DNA of 64,000 nucleotides, taken from positions 1 through 64,000 of the forward strand of contig CAYLYH010000008.1 in NCBI GenBank assembly GCA_964388155.1, given 5' to 3'. Positions 8,520 to 17,863 of this stretch are shown here, piece by piece. The notes beneath the pieces were generated by a model. That model made no database searches. It was not told the DNA's origin and saw only the letters and a list, made by a program, of their open reading frames with translations. This stretch comes from JACNKV01 sp964388155. Its GTDB lineage: Bacteria > Fidelibacterota > Marinisomatia > Marinisomatales > JACNKV01. Position 1 is the stretch's first letter; the number at the start of each line of letters is the position of its first letter. The translations under genes were made by a program, and so were the position numbers.

Positions 8520-8876
8520 ATGAAATTCAAACTTAATTTAACTCTGTTTTCTGTCGGCTCGTGGGGCTTGATTGCCGGAATATTTTTCCCACAATATATT
8601 TGGGAAATCTTTTTGGGTATGATCGGTCCGCTTGCTGTCGGAATAGTTACGGTAACACTCGTGAAAAACACGATTGAGACATCAAACGAAAAACTTACGG
8701 CTACGATGGCAAAAGCGTTTTTTATCAAAATGATATTTTATGGAGTGTATGTATCGGTAATTATTGGTTTTTCTTCTTTTGACTCACCATCATATATTAT
8801 TAGCTTCGCGACATATTTTTCGGTGTTACATATGTTTGAAGCAATGTATTTTCGCACCTTATTTAATTCAAAATAA
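8520..8876 (+). CDS. atpI: ATP synthase subunit I-like membrane protein
   Basis: 118 residues with four predicted membrane helices, starting MKFKLNLTLF and ending MYFRTLFNSK. Size, topology and position directly before atpB fit the weakly conserved AtpI family, which helps c-ring assembly. Sequence similarity alone is not strong, so the name rests largely on context. Confidence 0.65.
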   Translation: MKFKLNLTLFSVGSWGLIAGIFFPQYIWEIFLGMIGPLAVGIVTVTLVKNTIETSNEKLTATMAKAFFIKMIFYGVYVSVIIGFSSFDSPSYIISFATYFSVLHMFEAMYFRTLFNSK

Positions 8877-8899
8877 CGGCAGTTTACGATTAATTACCA

Positions 8900-9826
8900 A
8901 TGAGTTCAGTTGAACACGGTCAGGAAACGGGCGGATTTGATGCCGGTGAAGTCATTATTCACCACGTATCAAACAGCTCAATCGAACACCCGATTCTACA
9001 TTTGCCAACGATATTTGGCATAGATTTTTCCGTAACGAAGCATGTTTTGATGCTTTGGATAGTTGCCGTTTTAGTCTTTTCAGTTATGACTTGGGCGGTT
9101 CGAAAGTACACGAAGCAAGATCGTCCAATTCCCACAGGATTTATGAACGCACTTGAGGCGGTTGTTTTGTTCATCCGAAATTCGATTGTCATGCCAAATG
9201 TCGGCAGTAAATTCGTCAATTCATGGACACCCCTCATACTGACGTTCTTCTTTTTCATTCTTACTGCGAACGCGATCGGGATGATTCCAATCTTTGACGT
9301 ACTGGGAATGATGAACCGATTTATTCTTCAAGTCCCGCCGAGTGACAGTCATAATTTTATTAATAATCTTTTACACGGCGGAACGACGTCCACCGGTAAT
9401 TATAACGTAACATCTGCGTTGGCGATTATCACATTTACAGCCATTATTATTGCAGGGACAAAAGCTCACGGATTTATTACGCACTGGAAAAACCTCGTCC
9501 CCAAGGGATTGGCGTGGCCCGTGTATATTATTTTGATTCCGATTGAAATTATCGGGATGTTCGTAAAACCTTTTGCGCTGACTATGCGTCTTGCGGCAAA
9601 CATGACTGGCGGACATATTGCTATTCTGGCAATACTGTCTTTTGTGTTTATTTTCAGCGGATTATTTCACAGCACTCTCGCCGGAATTGGCGTTGGTGTT
9701 TTGGTTTCCGTGCCACTTGCCGTTGGAATATCCGCGCTTGAAATTATTGTAATTATGGTTCAGGCGTATGTCTTTACCATGCTAAGTGCTGTGTTTATCG
9801 GCATGGCAATTAACGTTCACCATTAG
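8900..9826 (+). CDS. atpB: ATP synthase F0 subunit a
   Basis: 308 residues with an N-terminal extension of about 50 residues, then five or six membrane helices. The essential stator Arg is in LTMRLAANMTGGH. Helix-closing segments TANAIGMIPIF and VQAYVFTMLSAVFIGMAI are typical. It forms the two half-channels that carry protons past the c-ring. Confidence 0.96.
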   Translation: MSSVEHGQETGGFDAGEVIIHHVSNSSIEHPILHLPTIFGIDFSVTKHVLMLWIVAVLVFSVMTWAVRKYTKQDRPIPTGFMNALEAVVLFIRNSIVMPNVGSKFVNSWTPLILTFFFFILTANAIGMIPIFDVLGMMNRFILQVPPSDSHNFINNLLHGGTTSTGNYNVTSALAIITFTAIIIAGTKAHGFITHWKNLVPKGLAWPVYIILIPIEIIGMFVKPFALTMRLAANMTGGHIAILAILSFVFIFSGLFHSTLAGIGVGVLVSVPLAVGISALEIIVIMVQAYVFTMLSAVFIGMAINVHH

Positions 9827-9885
9827 GCTGTTGTACTATGGTGTTCAACAGAATGAAACTTAACAAATAAACGGAGGTCCATCTT

Positions 9886-10110
9886 ATGGAAAATCTACAT
9901 TATTTTGGAGCAGCAATCGGTCTGGGAATGATCGTAATCGGAGCCGGTCTTGGAATCAGTCGCTTTACAGCTGCGGCAGCAGAAAGTATTGCCCGTCAGC
10001 CTGAAGCTGCAGATAAAATCACCGGAGCAGTTAACCTTCCGCTTTTCTTGCTCGAAGGTGTTGCGATTCTTGGTGAGGTATTTGTGCTCCTCATCGTCTT
10101 GATGAAATAA
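9886..10110 (+). CDS. atpE: ATP synthase F0 subunit c
   Basis: 74-residue hairpin with the polar loop ARQPEAADK. The ion-carrying carboxylate by alignment from the loop is Glu57 in FLLEGVAIL. Gly follows it rather than Ser or Thr, and no Gln is evident in helix 1, so proton coupling is more likely than sodium. A second buried Glu (Glu64, in LGEVFVLL) lies two helical turns further on, where most c subunits have a hydrophobic residue. A strong GGAGG precedes the ATG, suiting a subunit needed in many copies. Confidence 0.96.
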   Translation: MENLHYFGAAIGLGMIVIGAGLGISRFTAAAAESIARQPEAADKITGAVNLPLFLLEGVAILGEVFVLLIVLMK

Positions 10111-10172
10111 TAACCGGGTTATCACTGCTGAATCAGTAGAAAATTATTTACCGGAAATTAACGGAGTAAAAT

Positions 10173-10679
10173 ATGAATAACCCTCTTGTTCAGCCCGATC
10201 CGGGTCTGTTCATCTGGACAATACTGACATTTCTTGTCCTGCTCTTCATGCTGAGAAAGTTTGCGTGGAAACCGCTACTTTCTATGCTGGAAAAACGTGA
10301 GGAAGGAATTCGGAATTCCCTGGATGATGCCGAAAAAGCAAAGCTGGAATTGGAACGACTGAACCAGGAATCTGAAGAGATTGTTGCCAAAGCACGTTCG
10401 GAAGCACAGGATGTCGTCTCAGAAGGAAAATCAACGGCGGAAAAAATCAAGGCAGACATTCTTAGAACCGCACGCGATAAAGCAGATATAATCGTAGAAG
10501 ATGCCAAGAAGCAAATCAAATCTGAAAAAGATAAAGCGATTGGTGAAATTAAATCTGAAGTTGTCGATCTTTCTTTGCAAATCGCAAATAAATTGATTGG
10601 CAAAAATATCAGCAAGTCTGACAATCAAACTCTGATTGAAAAATCGTTAAAAGAGATTAATTTGAAGCATGAAGCCTAA
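10173..10679 (+). CDS. atpF: ATP synthase F0 subunit b
   Basis: 168 residues. One N-terminal membrane helix (PGLFIWTILTFLVLLFMLRKFAW) is followed by a long charged coiled coil beginning KPLLSMLEKREEGIRNSL. It forms the peripheral stalk holding F1 against the rotor. It is encoded as a single b gene with no b' partner in the window. atpH overlaps its end by 11 nt. Confidence 0.96.
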   Translation: MNNPLVQPDPGLFIWTILTFLVLLFMLRKFAWKPLLSMLEKREEGIRNSLDDAEKAKLELERLNQESEEIVAKARSEAQDVVSEGKSTAEKIKADILRTARDKADIIVEDAKKQIKSEKDKAIGEIKSEVVDLSLQIANKLIGKNISKSDNQTLIEKSLKEINLKHEA

Positions 10680-11208
10680 TCGTTCTGAAAAGCATTATGC
10701 GCAAGCCTTGTGGTCAGTTGCTGAAAAGGCAGGGAAGGTTGACGATGTAAAAGCCTCTCTATTTGCGTTTGCTGATTTGGTAGTAGCCGAATCGGTTTTC
10801 AGAGCATTTGTCAATACAGTCAAAATCAGTACAGACGATAAAATGCAGATACTCACAGAGATGTTTCAAGGTCGAATCCATGTGATCGTTTTAGAGTTAC
10901 TTAAGCTCTTGGATGAATCACGACACTCAAGTTTAATCGGTAAAATTACCGAAGAGTTTAAAAGATTGGACAAAGAAAAATCGAACTTGGTTTCAGTATC
11001 TGTTTTTACACATACGGCTTTGGGTGATGATGAAACACGCTTAATACACAACCTATTGGAAGCTGCTACCGGAAAAACGGTTGATCTTTCTTCTGAAGTA
11101 GATTCGTCTTTGCTTGGTGGAATTAAAATGCGTATCGGAAATACATTTCTCGATGGAACGGTCGCATCTCAAATGGAAAAACTCAGACGGAATCTAATAA
11201 GTGAGTGA
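10669..11208 (+). CDS. atpH: ATP synthase F1 subunit delta
   Basis: 179 residues. The N-terminal helical domain begins RSEKHYAQALWSVAEKAGKVD. The C-terminal signature is VDSSLLGGIKMRIGNTFLDGTV. It joins the b stalk to the top of F1 (OSCP role). It starts within atpF. Confidence 0.95.
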   Translation: MKPNRSEKHYAQALWSVAEKAGKVDDVKASLFAFADLVVAESVFRAFVNTVKISTDDKMQILTEMFQGRIHVIVLELLKLLDESRHSSLIGKITEEFKRLDKEKSNLVSVSVFTHTALGDDETRLIHNLLEAATGKTVDLSSEVDSSLLGGIKMRIGNTFLDGTVASQMEKLRRNLISE

Positions 11209-11307
11209 TAAGTAGTGAATAGTGAGAAGTGAGAAGAAGGCAGGAAGAAAAAATTAGAATTACAAAAAATAGGTACAACAATCTTTGTAGCTCCCCTGTT
11301 TCCTATC

Positions 11308-11365
11308 TTTTGTGAATTTTGTACCTTTTGTGGCCTGCCCGCCAATGTTTTATAGGAGGGCGAAT
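11308..11365. repeat. 58-nt dispersed intergenic repeat, copy A
   Basis: Lies in the atpH-atpA spacer. Its reverse complement occurs at 23566-23623 with a single mismatch over 58 nt. Inside it GCCCGCC and GGAGGGC can pair around an 11-nt loop with one mismatch. It interrupts an otherwise tight operon spacer, and no ORF runs through it. Confidence 0.85.
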
Positions 11366-11410
11366 AGTTCAGGCAAGAAAACAATCAGTGGAAAATATTG
11401 GAATAATTAA

Positions 11411-12934
11411 ATGGAATTCAAAACCAACGAAATAAGAGATTTATTAAAAGCTCAAATTGAAAAGTTTGACGTGCAAATTGATGTAACGGAAGTTGGCGAA
11501 GTCATCGAAGTAGGTGACGGTGTCGCACGTGTCAATGGACTGGAAAATGTAATGAGCTCAGAATTGGTCGAGCTGCCGAATGATGTATTTGGAATGGCGC
11601 TTAACCTTGAGGAAGACAATGTCGGACTTGTGTTGTTCGGAGAAACAAGGTTGGTTCGAGAAGGGGACATTGCCAAACGAACGGGAAGAGTTGTCGAAGT
11701 TCCGGTTGGCGAAGAGATGCTTGGACGAGTTGTCAATCCGCTGGGACACCCTATGGACGGGAAAGGGGCAATAAAAACAAATGATTCTTTGCCCATCGAA
11801 CGAAAAGCTTTGGGCGTTATGCAGCGCCAGCCGGTGGTTGAGCCGCTCCAAACCGGATTAAAAGCAATCGACAGTATGATTCCGATTGGGCGCGGTCAGC
11901 GTGAGTTAATTATTGGTGACCGTCAAACCGGAAAAACCGCCATCGCCATTGATACGATCATCAACCAGAAATACACACAAGATACAGACAGCCCTGTTTA
12001 TTGTATTTATGTCGCCATCGGACAAAAAGCCTCTACCGTCGCACGCGTGGTCGCTGAGTTAGAAGCCGCAGATGCCATGAGTTACACAACCGTTGTTGCC
12101 GCAAATGCCTCTGACCCCGCTCCGATGCAGTATATCGCTCCTTATTCCGGTGCATCGATGGGAGAATATTTCAGGGATAGCGGAAAGCACGCCCTAATTA
12201 TTTACGATGATCTTTCGAAACAAGCGGTTGCCTACCGTCAAATGTCATTGATTTTAAGACGCCCACCCGGACGTGAAGCATTCCCGGGGGATGTCTTCTA
12301 TCTGCACAGCCGTTTGCTTGAGCGCGCATCCAAACTTAGTGATGATTTGGGTGGCGGATCACTGACAGCCCTGCCAATAATTGAAACGCAGGAAGGTGAT
12401 GTCGCAGCCTACATTCCGACGAATGTAATCTCCATTACAGATGGACAGATCTATCTTGAGAATAATTTGTTTAACTCAGGCCAGAGACCTGCTGTGGATG
12501 TTGGATTATCTGTTTCGCGTGTTGGGGGAAATGCCCAAATTAAAGCGATGAAAAAATTTGCTGGAATGTTACGGCTGGATTTAGCGCAGTTCCGTGAATT
12601 GGAAGCATTTGCTAAATTCGGATCTGATTTGGATAAAACCACTCAGCAGCAATTAACACGCGGTCAGCGTATGATGGAGATTATTAAACAAAATCAGTAC
12701 GTTCCAATGCCGGTTGAAAAACAGGTAGCAATCATCTTTGCAGGAAATGCCGGAGTTTTGGATGACATTCCGCAAAACAAAGTAAAAGAGTTTGAAGAAG
12801 GTTTTTTAACTTATGTTGAAGCCAATGCCGGCGATATACTTGGTAAAATTAAATCCACCGGAAAAATGAGCACGGAATCAGAAGATAGACTAAAAGAGAT
12901 AACGGAAGATTTCAAAAAAGGATTTGCAACTTAA
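11411..12934 (+). CDS. atpA: ATP synthase F1 subunit alpha
   Basis: 507 residues, full length. The P-loop is GDRQTGKTAIAID, and the alpha-type signature PAVDVGLSVSRVG is present. It provides the non-catalytic nucleotide sites alternating with beta. It is flanked on both sides by repeat-bearing spacers, which is unusual within an atp operon. Confidence 0.98.
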   Translation: MEFKTNEIRDLLKAQIEKFDVQIDVTEVGEVIEVGDGVARVNGLENVMSSELVELPNDVFGMALNLEEDNVGLVLFGETRLVREGDIAKRTGRVVEVPVGEEMLGRVVNPLGHPMDGKGAIKTNDSLPIERKALGVMQRQPVVEPLQTGLKAIDSMIPIGRGQRELIIGDRQTGKTAIAIDTIINQKYTQDTDSPVYCIYVAIGQKASTVARVVAELEAADAMSYTTVVAANASDPAPMQYIAPYSGASMGEYFRDSGKHALIIYDDLSKQAVAYRQMSLILRRPPGREAFPGDVFYLHSRLLERASKLSDDLGGGSLTALPIIETQEGDVAAYIPTNVISITDGQIYLENNLFNSGQRPAVDVGLSVSRVGGNAQIKAMKKFAGMLRLDLAQFRELEAFAKFGSDLDKTTQQQLTRGQRMMEIIKQNQYVPMPVEKQVAIIFAGNAGVLDDIPQNKVKEFEEGFLTYVEANAGDILGKIKSTGKMSTESEDRLKEITEDFKKGFAT

Positions 12935-13038
12935 ACAACTCCAACTGCTAAAATTGCAAAGTTTCACTAAGATAAAAATACATAAACAAAATTCTACATT
13001 AGACTCATTTCAAGTACTATCGAATACTTGTATTTTAA

Positions 13039-13090
13039 CCTTTTGTGAGTTTTGTGTGCTTGCATCCCGTGTTTTTGGCGGGGTCTTGTG
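13039..13090. repeat. Intergenic hairpin/word repeat in the atpA-atpG spacer
   Basis: Contains CTTTTGTGAGTTTTGTG, related in wording to copy A at 11308, followed by CCCGTGTTTTTGGCGGGGTC. The latter resembles the reverse complement of the CCCCGT/ACGGGG hairpin at 26526 and 60642. The 172-nt spacer has no other feature I can support. Confidence 0.55.
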
Positions 13091-13106
13091 TGACTAAAAT
13101 AAATAA

Positions 13107-13961
13107 ATGGCAAATTTAAAAGACATACGTAACCGAATATCTTCGGTCAAAAGCATTCAGCAGGTGACAAAAGCCATGAAAATGGTTGCCGCTGCAAAAA
13201 TGCGAAAAGCCCAAGAGCGAATGGAACAGGCACGTCCTTATGCACGGAGATTGCGAGGAGTAATCCAGACAATTATTCCGGATGTAGATCGATCGCTGCT
13301 CCCACTCTTGGGTATTCGTGAGATAAAACGGATTGCCTATGTTGTTGTGACATCTGATCGCGGATTGGCAGGGTCATTTAATACAAGCATCATTAAAAAA
13401 GCTGAGAAAGAAATCCTCAGTTTTGGTAAAGAAAATGTTGATTTGTTCTGTATTGGTAAAAAAGGCAGAGACTATTTCAAACACCGCGATTATACAATTA
13501 TTGAGGAACACATAGATTTCTGGAACGAATTGGATTTCAATCATTCCATAAAGATTGGCAATGGAATAATAAGTCATTATGTAAATGAGAACGTGGATGA
13601 GATTCACGTTGTTTACAACGAGTTTAAGAATGTTGCTGTCCAAGATATTGTCTCTGAAAAATTACTTCCTCTTACATTTGAGGGAAAGGAGAGTGTTTCT
13701 ACAGAAAAACTCTTTGAACCTTCGAAAGAAGATATTGTTTTGTCGTTGATCCCACGTCACCTGAATATACAGATGTGGAAATATCTTTTGGAATCATACG
13801 CCAGTGAACAAGCTGCCAGAATGGTTGCCATGGAAAATGCTACTGAAAATGCAGGCGAGGTAATCGGTGATTTAAAATTGCAGTATAATAATGCCAGACA
13901 GGCGGCAATTACCAAAGAAATATTAGAAATTGTGAGCGGAGCCGAGGCACTTGCCGAATAA
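13107..13961 (+). CDS. atpG: ATP synthase F1 subunit gamma
   Basis: 284 residues. The N-terminal rotor helix starts NLKDIRNRISSVKSIQQVTKAMKMVAAAKM. The C-terminal helix ends in the family pattern NAGEVIGDLKLQYNNARQA. It is the central rotating shaft. Residues about 65-200 are more divergent than in model species, as is usual for gamma. Confidence 0.96.
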   Translation: MANLKDIRNRISSVKSIQQVTKAMKMVAAAKMRKAQERMEQARPYARRLRGVIQTIIPDVDRSLLPLLGIREIKRIAYVVVTSDRGLAGSFNTSIIKKAEKEILSFGKENVDLFCIGKKGRDYFKHRDYTIIEEHIDFWNELDFNHSIKIGNGIISHYVNENVDEIHVVYNEFKNVAVQDIVSEKLLPLTFEGKESVSTEKLFEPSKEDIVLSLIPRHLNIQMWKYLLESYASEQAARMVAMENATENAGEVIGDLKLQYNNARQAAITKEILEIVSGAEALAE

Positions 13962-13995
13962 GGATAAAGATTAGGATAAAGATAAGGATTAGGAT
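13962..13995. repeat. Degenerate tandem word GGATAAAGATTA before atpD
   Basis: The whole spacer is GGATAAAGATTAGGATAAAG with further imperfect copies, running up to the atpD ATG. Its AGGA cores can serve as ribosome-binding sites. The same wording appears after aspS at 17625-17635. Confidence 0.6.
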
Positions 13996-15390
13996 ATGAG
14001 TTCAATAGGAAAGATTTCACAGATTATGGGAGCAGTTGTCGATGTTACTTTTGAAGAAGGACATCTACCCGCAATTATGAACGCATTAAATGTGAACAGA
14101 GGTGAAGATGGAACGTTAGTTCTGGAAGTAGCTCAGCATTTGGGCGATTCATCTGTGCGGACAGTTGCTATGGATTCCACCGACGGATTGACACGCGGAA
14201 AAACCGTGGAAGATACCGGTGCGCCGATTATGGTTCCAGTGGGTCCTGAAACGCTTGGGCGACTGCTGGACATCCTTGGAAATACCATTGATGGAAAAGG
14301 TGGAATTACAACTAAACAGAAATTTCCGATTCACCGTCCTGCACCTAAGCACGAAGACCTTACAACATCCACCGATGTTCTGGTTACCGGGATTAAAGTT
14401 GTTGATCTGATGGAGCCATACACAAAAGGCGGAAAGACAGGGCTGTTCGGTGGTGCCGGTGTGGGTAAAACGGTATTGATTCAGGAGCTCATACGAAACA
14501 TTGCCACGGAACACGGCGGGTATTCTGTATTTGCCGGTGTGGGTGAACGTACACGTGAAGGGAATGACCTTTATCGTGAAATGACAGAATCAGGTGTGAT
14601 CGATAAAACAGTCATGGTCTTTGGCCAGATGAATGAACCACCGGGAGCGCGTCTGCGAGTCGGGCTTTCCGGTTTGACTATGGCCGAATATTTTCGTGAT
14701 GAAGAAGGAAAAGATGTTCTCTTATTTGTCGATAATATTTTCCGGTTTACCCAGGCAGGTTCAGAAGTTTCCGCTTTGCTGGGACGTATGCCTTCTGCTG
14801 TTGGATATCAACCGACACTTTCCACTGAAATGGGTGATTTGCAGGAACGTATTACATCCACAAAAAAAGGTTCAATCACGTCGGTTCAAGCGGTTTACGT
14901 ACCGGCTGACGACCTTACCGACCCTGCTCCGGCTACGACCTTTGCCCACTTAGATGCTACCACGGTGTTAGAACGAAAAATTGCTGAGCTTGGAATTTAT
15001 CCGGCGGTTGATCCATTGGCGTCCACTTCACGAATTTTAGATCCGCGGGTGATTGGTGATCGACACTATAATGTTGCTCGAACGGTGCAGAATGTCCTCC
15101 AAAAATATAAAGATTTGCAGGATATTATCGCCATCTTGGGTATGGATGAACTTTCAGATGAAGACAAACTCACTGTTGCACGCGCCAGAAGAATACAGAA
15201 ATTTATGTCCCAACCTTTCTTTGTTGCAGAACAATTCACAGGGAAAAAGGGGAGATACGTATCCATGGAAGATACCGTATCCGGTTTTGAAGCGATTTTG
15301 AATGGTGAAGTTGATGAATTACCGGAGAACGCCTTTGCTTACGTCGGAAACGTTGATGAAGCAATTGAAAATGCGAAGAAAATGGATTGA
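13996..15390 (+). CDS. atpD: ATP synthase F1 subunit beta
   Basis: 464 residues. The P-loop is GGAGVGKTVLIQEL, the catalytic Glu region GVGERTREGNDLY, and the DELSDEDK segment is intact. It carries the catalytic sites. Its TGA stop shares a base with the atpC ATG (TGATG), a coupling arrangement. Confidence 0.98.
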   Translation: MSSIGKISQIMGAVVDVTFEEGHLPAIMNALNVNRGEDGTLVLEVAQHLGDSSVRTVAMDSTDGLTRGKTVEDTGAPIMVPVGPETLGRLLDILGNTIDGKGGITTKQKFPIHRPAPKHEDLTTSTDVLVTGIKVVDLMEPYTKGGKTGLFGGAGVGKTVLIQELIRNIATEHGGYSVFAGVGERTREGNDLYREMTESGVIDKTVMVFGQMNEPPGARLRVGLSGLTMAEYFRDEEGKDVLLFVDNIFRFTQAGSEVSALLGRMPSAVGYQPTLSTEMGDLQERITSTKKGSITSVQAVYVPADDLTDPAPATTFAHLDATTVLERKIAELGIYPAVDPLASTSRILDPRVIGDRHYNVARTVQNVLQKYKDLQDIIAILGMDELSDEDKLTVARARRIQKFMSQPFFVAEQFTGKKGRYVSMEDTVSGFEAILNGEVDELPENAFAYVGNVDEAIENAKKMD

Positions 15391-15788
15391 TGAGTACCTT
15401 TCAACTTGAGATTGTAACTCCGGCACGTGTTTTGGACGAAGGGCAGGTTTCCTATGTTCGTTGCCCAGGATTAGACGGATCCTTTGGAATTATGGCACAC
15501 CACACAAACGCGATAATATCTCTGGGAATCGGAGAGATCAAAGTGACCCATCAGGGCAAAGATACATTTTTTGCTACCAGCGGAGGTTTTGCTGACGTGA
15601 AGGAAAATAAAGTCCAGCTTTTAGTTGAAACGGCGGAAATGTCCGAAGAAATTGAAATAGATCGGGCTAAGTTCTCCGCAAATCGTGCCAAAGACCGACT
15701 GAGTTCATGGGTAGAAGGGGTCGAACCGGTACGAGCTGAGGTGTCATTGCTTAGAGCTTTGAACCGCGTGAAAGTTGCGAAGCGATAA
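15390..15788 (+). CDS. atpC: ATP synthase F1 subunit epsilon
   Basis: 132 residues from the ATG at 15390. An in-frame TTG at 15387 also exists but ATG is preferred. The N-terminal beta sandwich has the pattern FQLEIVTPARVL and GSFGIMAHHTNAI. The C-terminal helical hairpin is AKDRLSSWV and beyond. It links gamma to the c-ring and can inhibit ATP hydrolysis. It is the last gene of the operon. Confidence 0.95.
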   Translation: MSTFQLEIVTPARVLDEGQVSYVRCPGLDGSFGIMAHHTNAIISLGIGEIKVTHQGKDTFFATSGGFADVKENKVQLLVETAEMSEEIEIDRAKFSANRAKDRLSSWVEGVEPVRAEVSLLRALNRVKVAKR

Positions 15789-15813
15789 GCAGAATTAAAC
15801 AGTGTAAATTATT

Positions 15814-15845
15814 AAAAACCGCTCGTAATTTCTGAGCGGTTTTTT
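15814..15845 (+). terminator. Rho-independent terminator ending the atp operon
   Basis: AAACCGCTC and GAGCGGTTT form a 9-bp stem around a 9-nt loop, followed by a T-run. It separates the ATP synthase operon from aspS. Confidence 0.93.
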
Positions 15846-15878
15846 AATACAAAAAGATTTTATTAAAATGGAAATATT

Positions 15879-17624
15879 ATGAATAAACGTACACATACTT
15901 GCGGAGAGTTAACCAAAAACGACATCAAAAAGTCCATTGCTTTGAATGGCTGGATAAATACAGTTCGTCTCCACGGACAGGTAGTCTTCGTAGATCTTAG
16001 AGATCGATACGGTAAAACTCAATTAGTCTTCAACGCAGATTCATACACCGGCGATTTTGAAGCAGTGAAAAAGCTATCTATGGAAGATGTCATCAGCATC
16101 AGCGGGACGGTTCAACCCAGAGCGGACGAAGCAGTGAATCCCGGTATGTTTACGGGTGAGATCGAAGTCGCCGTCGATTCGTTAGTGATACTGAATGAAA
16201 CCGAACCCCTTCCATTTATTATCACGGACAGAGAAAGCGCTTCCGAAGATTTTCGGTTGAAATACCGATATCTTGAGCTCCGGACCGAAGAGTTGCAGAA
16301 AAACATGATCACCCGCCATAGGGCGTATCAAGCTGTTCGATCGTATTTGACTAACGAGCAGTTTATTGAAGTGGAAACTCCGGTGCTGATGAAATCCACT
16401 CCGGAAGGCGCACGTGACTATCTGGTGCCCAGTCGAATTCACAACGGAAAATTTTTCGCCCTTCCACAATCTCCGCAGACCTACAAGCAGCTCCTGATGA
16501 TTTCCGGTTTTGACCGGTATTTTCAGATCGTGAAATGCTTTAGGGATGAAGATCTCCGTGCTGACCGCCAGCCGGAATTTACACAGATTGACCTGGAAAT
16601 GTCCTTCATCGATGAACAGAACATTTATACGCTGGGCGAAGGTCTCACAGGTTCGGTATTTAAGGAAGTATTGGGTGTCAGTCTGCCGGATAAATTCCCG
16701 ATCATGACGTATCATGAAGCGATGGATATATATGGCTCTGACAAACCGGATACACGTTTTGAGTTACCGCTCAAGGATGTGAAACCGTTTACTAATGCCT
16801 CCGATTTCAATGCCTTCAAATCAGCCGAAATGGTCAAGGGACTTGTCCTGCCGAAGGTTCAATATTCCCGGAAGGTCATTGATCAATTAACTGATTACGT
16901 GAAACATTACGGTGCCAAAGGTTTGGCATGGATGAAAGCCGAAAACGGAATCCTTTTAGGCGGTATTTCGAAATTCTTTAATGAAGAACTTCAGCAGAAA
17001 CTCCTAAATGAGTTGGGAATCAATGACGGCGATATGTTGTTTATGATTGGTGACGCAACAGAGACGGTACTGCAATCCATGGGAGCGTTGAGAAATGAGA
17101 TCGCCCGCCGGGAAAATCTGGCGAAGGAAGGGGAGTTCAAACCGCTGTGGGTTGTGGACTTTCCGATGTTCGAATGGGACGAAGACGATAAACGTTTCAT
17201 CGCGATGCATCATCCCTTCACCGCACCGAAAAATGAAGATATTGATAAATTAACCTCAGATCCTAAAAACGTTATTTCCCGAGGATATGATTTGGTCATC
17301 AATGGTTACGAAGTTGCCGGTGGGTCTATTCGTATCCACGAGCGGGATTTACAGTCAAAAGTCTTTAAATTGTTGGGGATCAGCAAAGAAGAAGCGGACA
17401 ATAAATTCGGATTTTTACTTAATGCTTTTCGTTACGGCGCACCACCCCACGGCGGAATTGCCTTCGGATTTGACCGTTTGGTTATGCTCTTGGCGGGCAC
17501 GCATAATATCCGCGATGTTATTGCCTTCCCGAAAACGACATCTGCCATGTCGTTGATGGATGAATCTCCCAGCCCGGTCAGCAACACCCAGCTGGATGAA
17601 TTAGGAATCGCGTTGAAAGATTAG
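15879..17624 (+). CDS. aspS: Aspartyl-tRNA synthetase
   Basis: 581 residues, the bacterial form. The N-terminal OB fold reads tRNA (GWINTVRLHGQVVFVDLRDRYG). Class II motif 2 is FRDEDLRADRQPEFTQIDLEM. A GAD insertion domain lies in the middle, and motif 3 is GGIAFGFDRLVML. Whether it also charges tRNA-Asn cannot be judged without knowing if the genome has asnS or gatCAB. It is transcribed alone between the atp terminator and a MITE-like repeat. Confidence 0.97.
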   Translation: MNKRTHTCGELTKNDIKKSIALNGWINTVRLHGQVVFVDLRDRYGKTQLVFNADSYTGDFEAVKKLSMEDVISISGTVQPRADEAVNPGMFTGEIEVAVDSLVILNETEPLPFIITDRESASEDFRLKYRYLELRTEELQKNMITRHRAYQAVRSYLTNEQFIEVETPVLMKSTPEGARDYLVPSRIHNGKFFALPQSPQTYKQLLMISGFDRYFQIVKCFRDEDLRADRQPEFTQIDLEMSFIDEQNIYTLGEGLTGSVFKEVLGVSLPDKFPIMTYHEAMDIYGSDKPDTRFELPLKDVKPFTNASDFNAFKSAEMVKGLVLPKVQYSRKVIDQLTDYVKHYGAKGLAWMKAENGILLGGISKFFNEELQQKLLNELGINDGDMLFMIGDATETVLQSMGALRNEIARRENLAKEGEFKPLWVVDFPMFEWDEDDKRFIAMHHPFTAPKNEDIDKLTSDPKNVISRGYDLVINGYEVAGGSIRIHERDLQSKVFKLLGISKEEADNKFGFLLNAFRYGAPPHGGIAFGFDRLVMLLAGTHNIRDVIAFPKTTSAMSLMDESPSPVSNTQLDELGIALKD

Positions 17625-17648
17625 GATTAGGATAAAATTTAAGAATAT

Positions 17649-17844
17649 GTCATTCCGAACAGAGTGAGGAATCTAAATACTTATTGTCTCGAAGTTTTGT
17701 TTTGTATGCAGAAAAAGTCTTGTGAACACGACAAACGTACCAGGTTTAGTTGCGTAGATTCCTCAGTCATTCTTCTCCCGACACTTCGTGTTACCCTAAG
17801 GCGGGATCTGAAGACGTGCCCGGGACTGTAAGCTTCGGGATGAC
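17649..17844. repeat. MITE-like intergenic repeat with inverted ends
   Basis: GTCATTCCGAA at 17649-17659 and TTCGGGATGAC at 17834-17844 are inverted with one mismatch. Nested inside, GAGGAATCTA near 17665 pairs with TAGATTCCTC at 17756-17765. The GTCATTCCGAA...GAGGAATCT phrase is a widespread dispersed repeat in FCB and other genomes. No ORF is present. It fills the convergent gap between aspS and the minus-strand gene at 17864. Confidence 0.75.
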
Positions 17845-17863
17845 TAAATATATTTTCGGAAAG

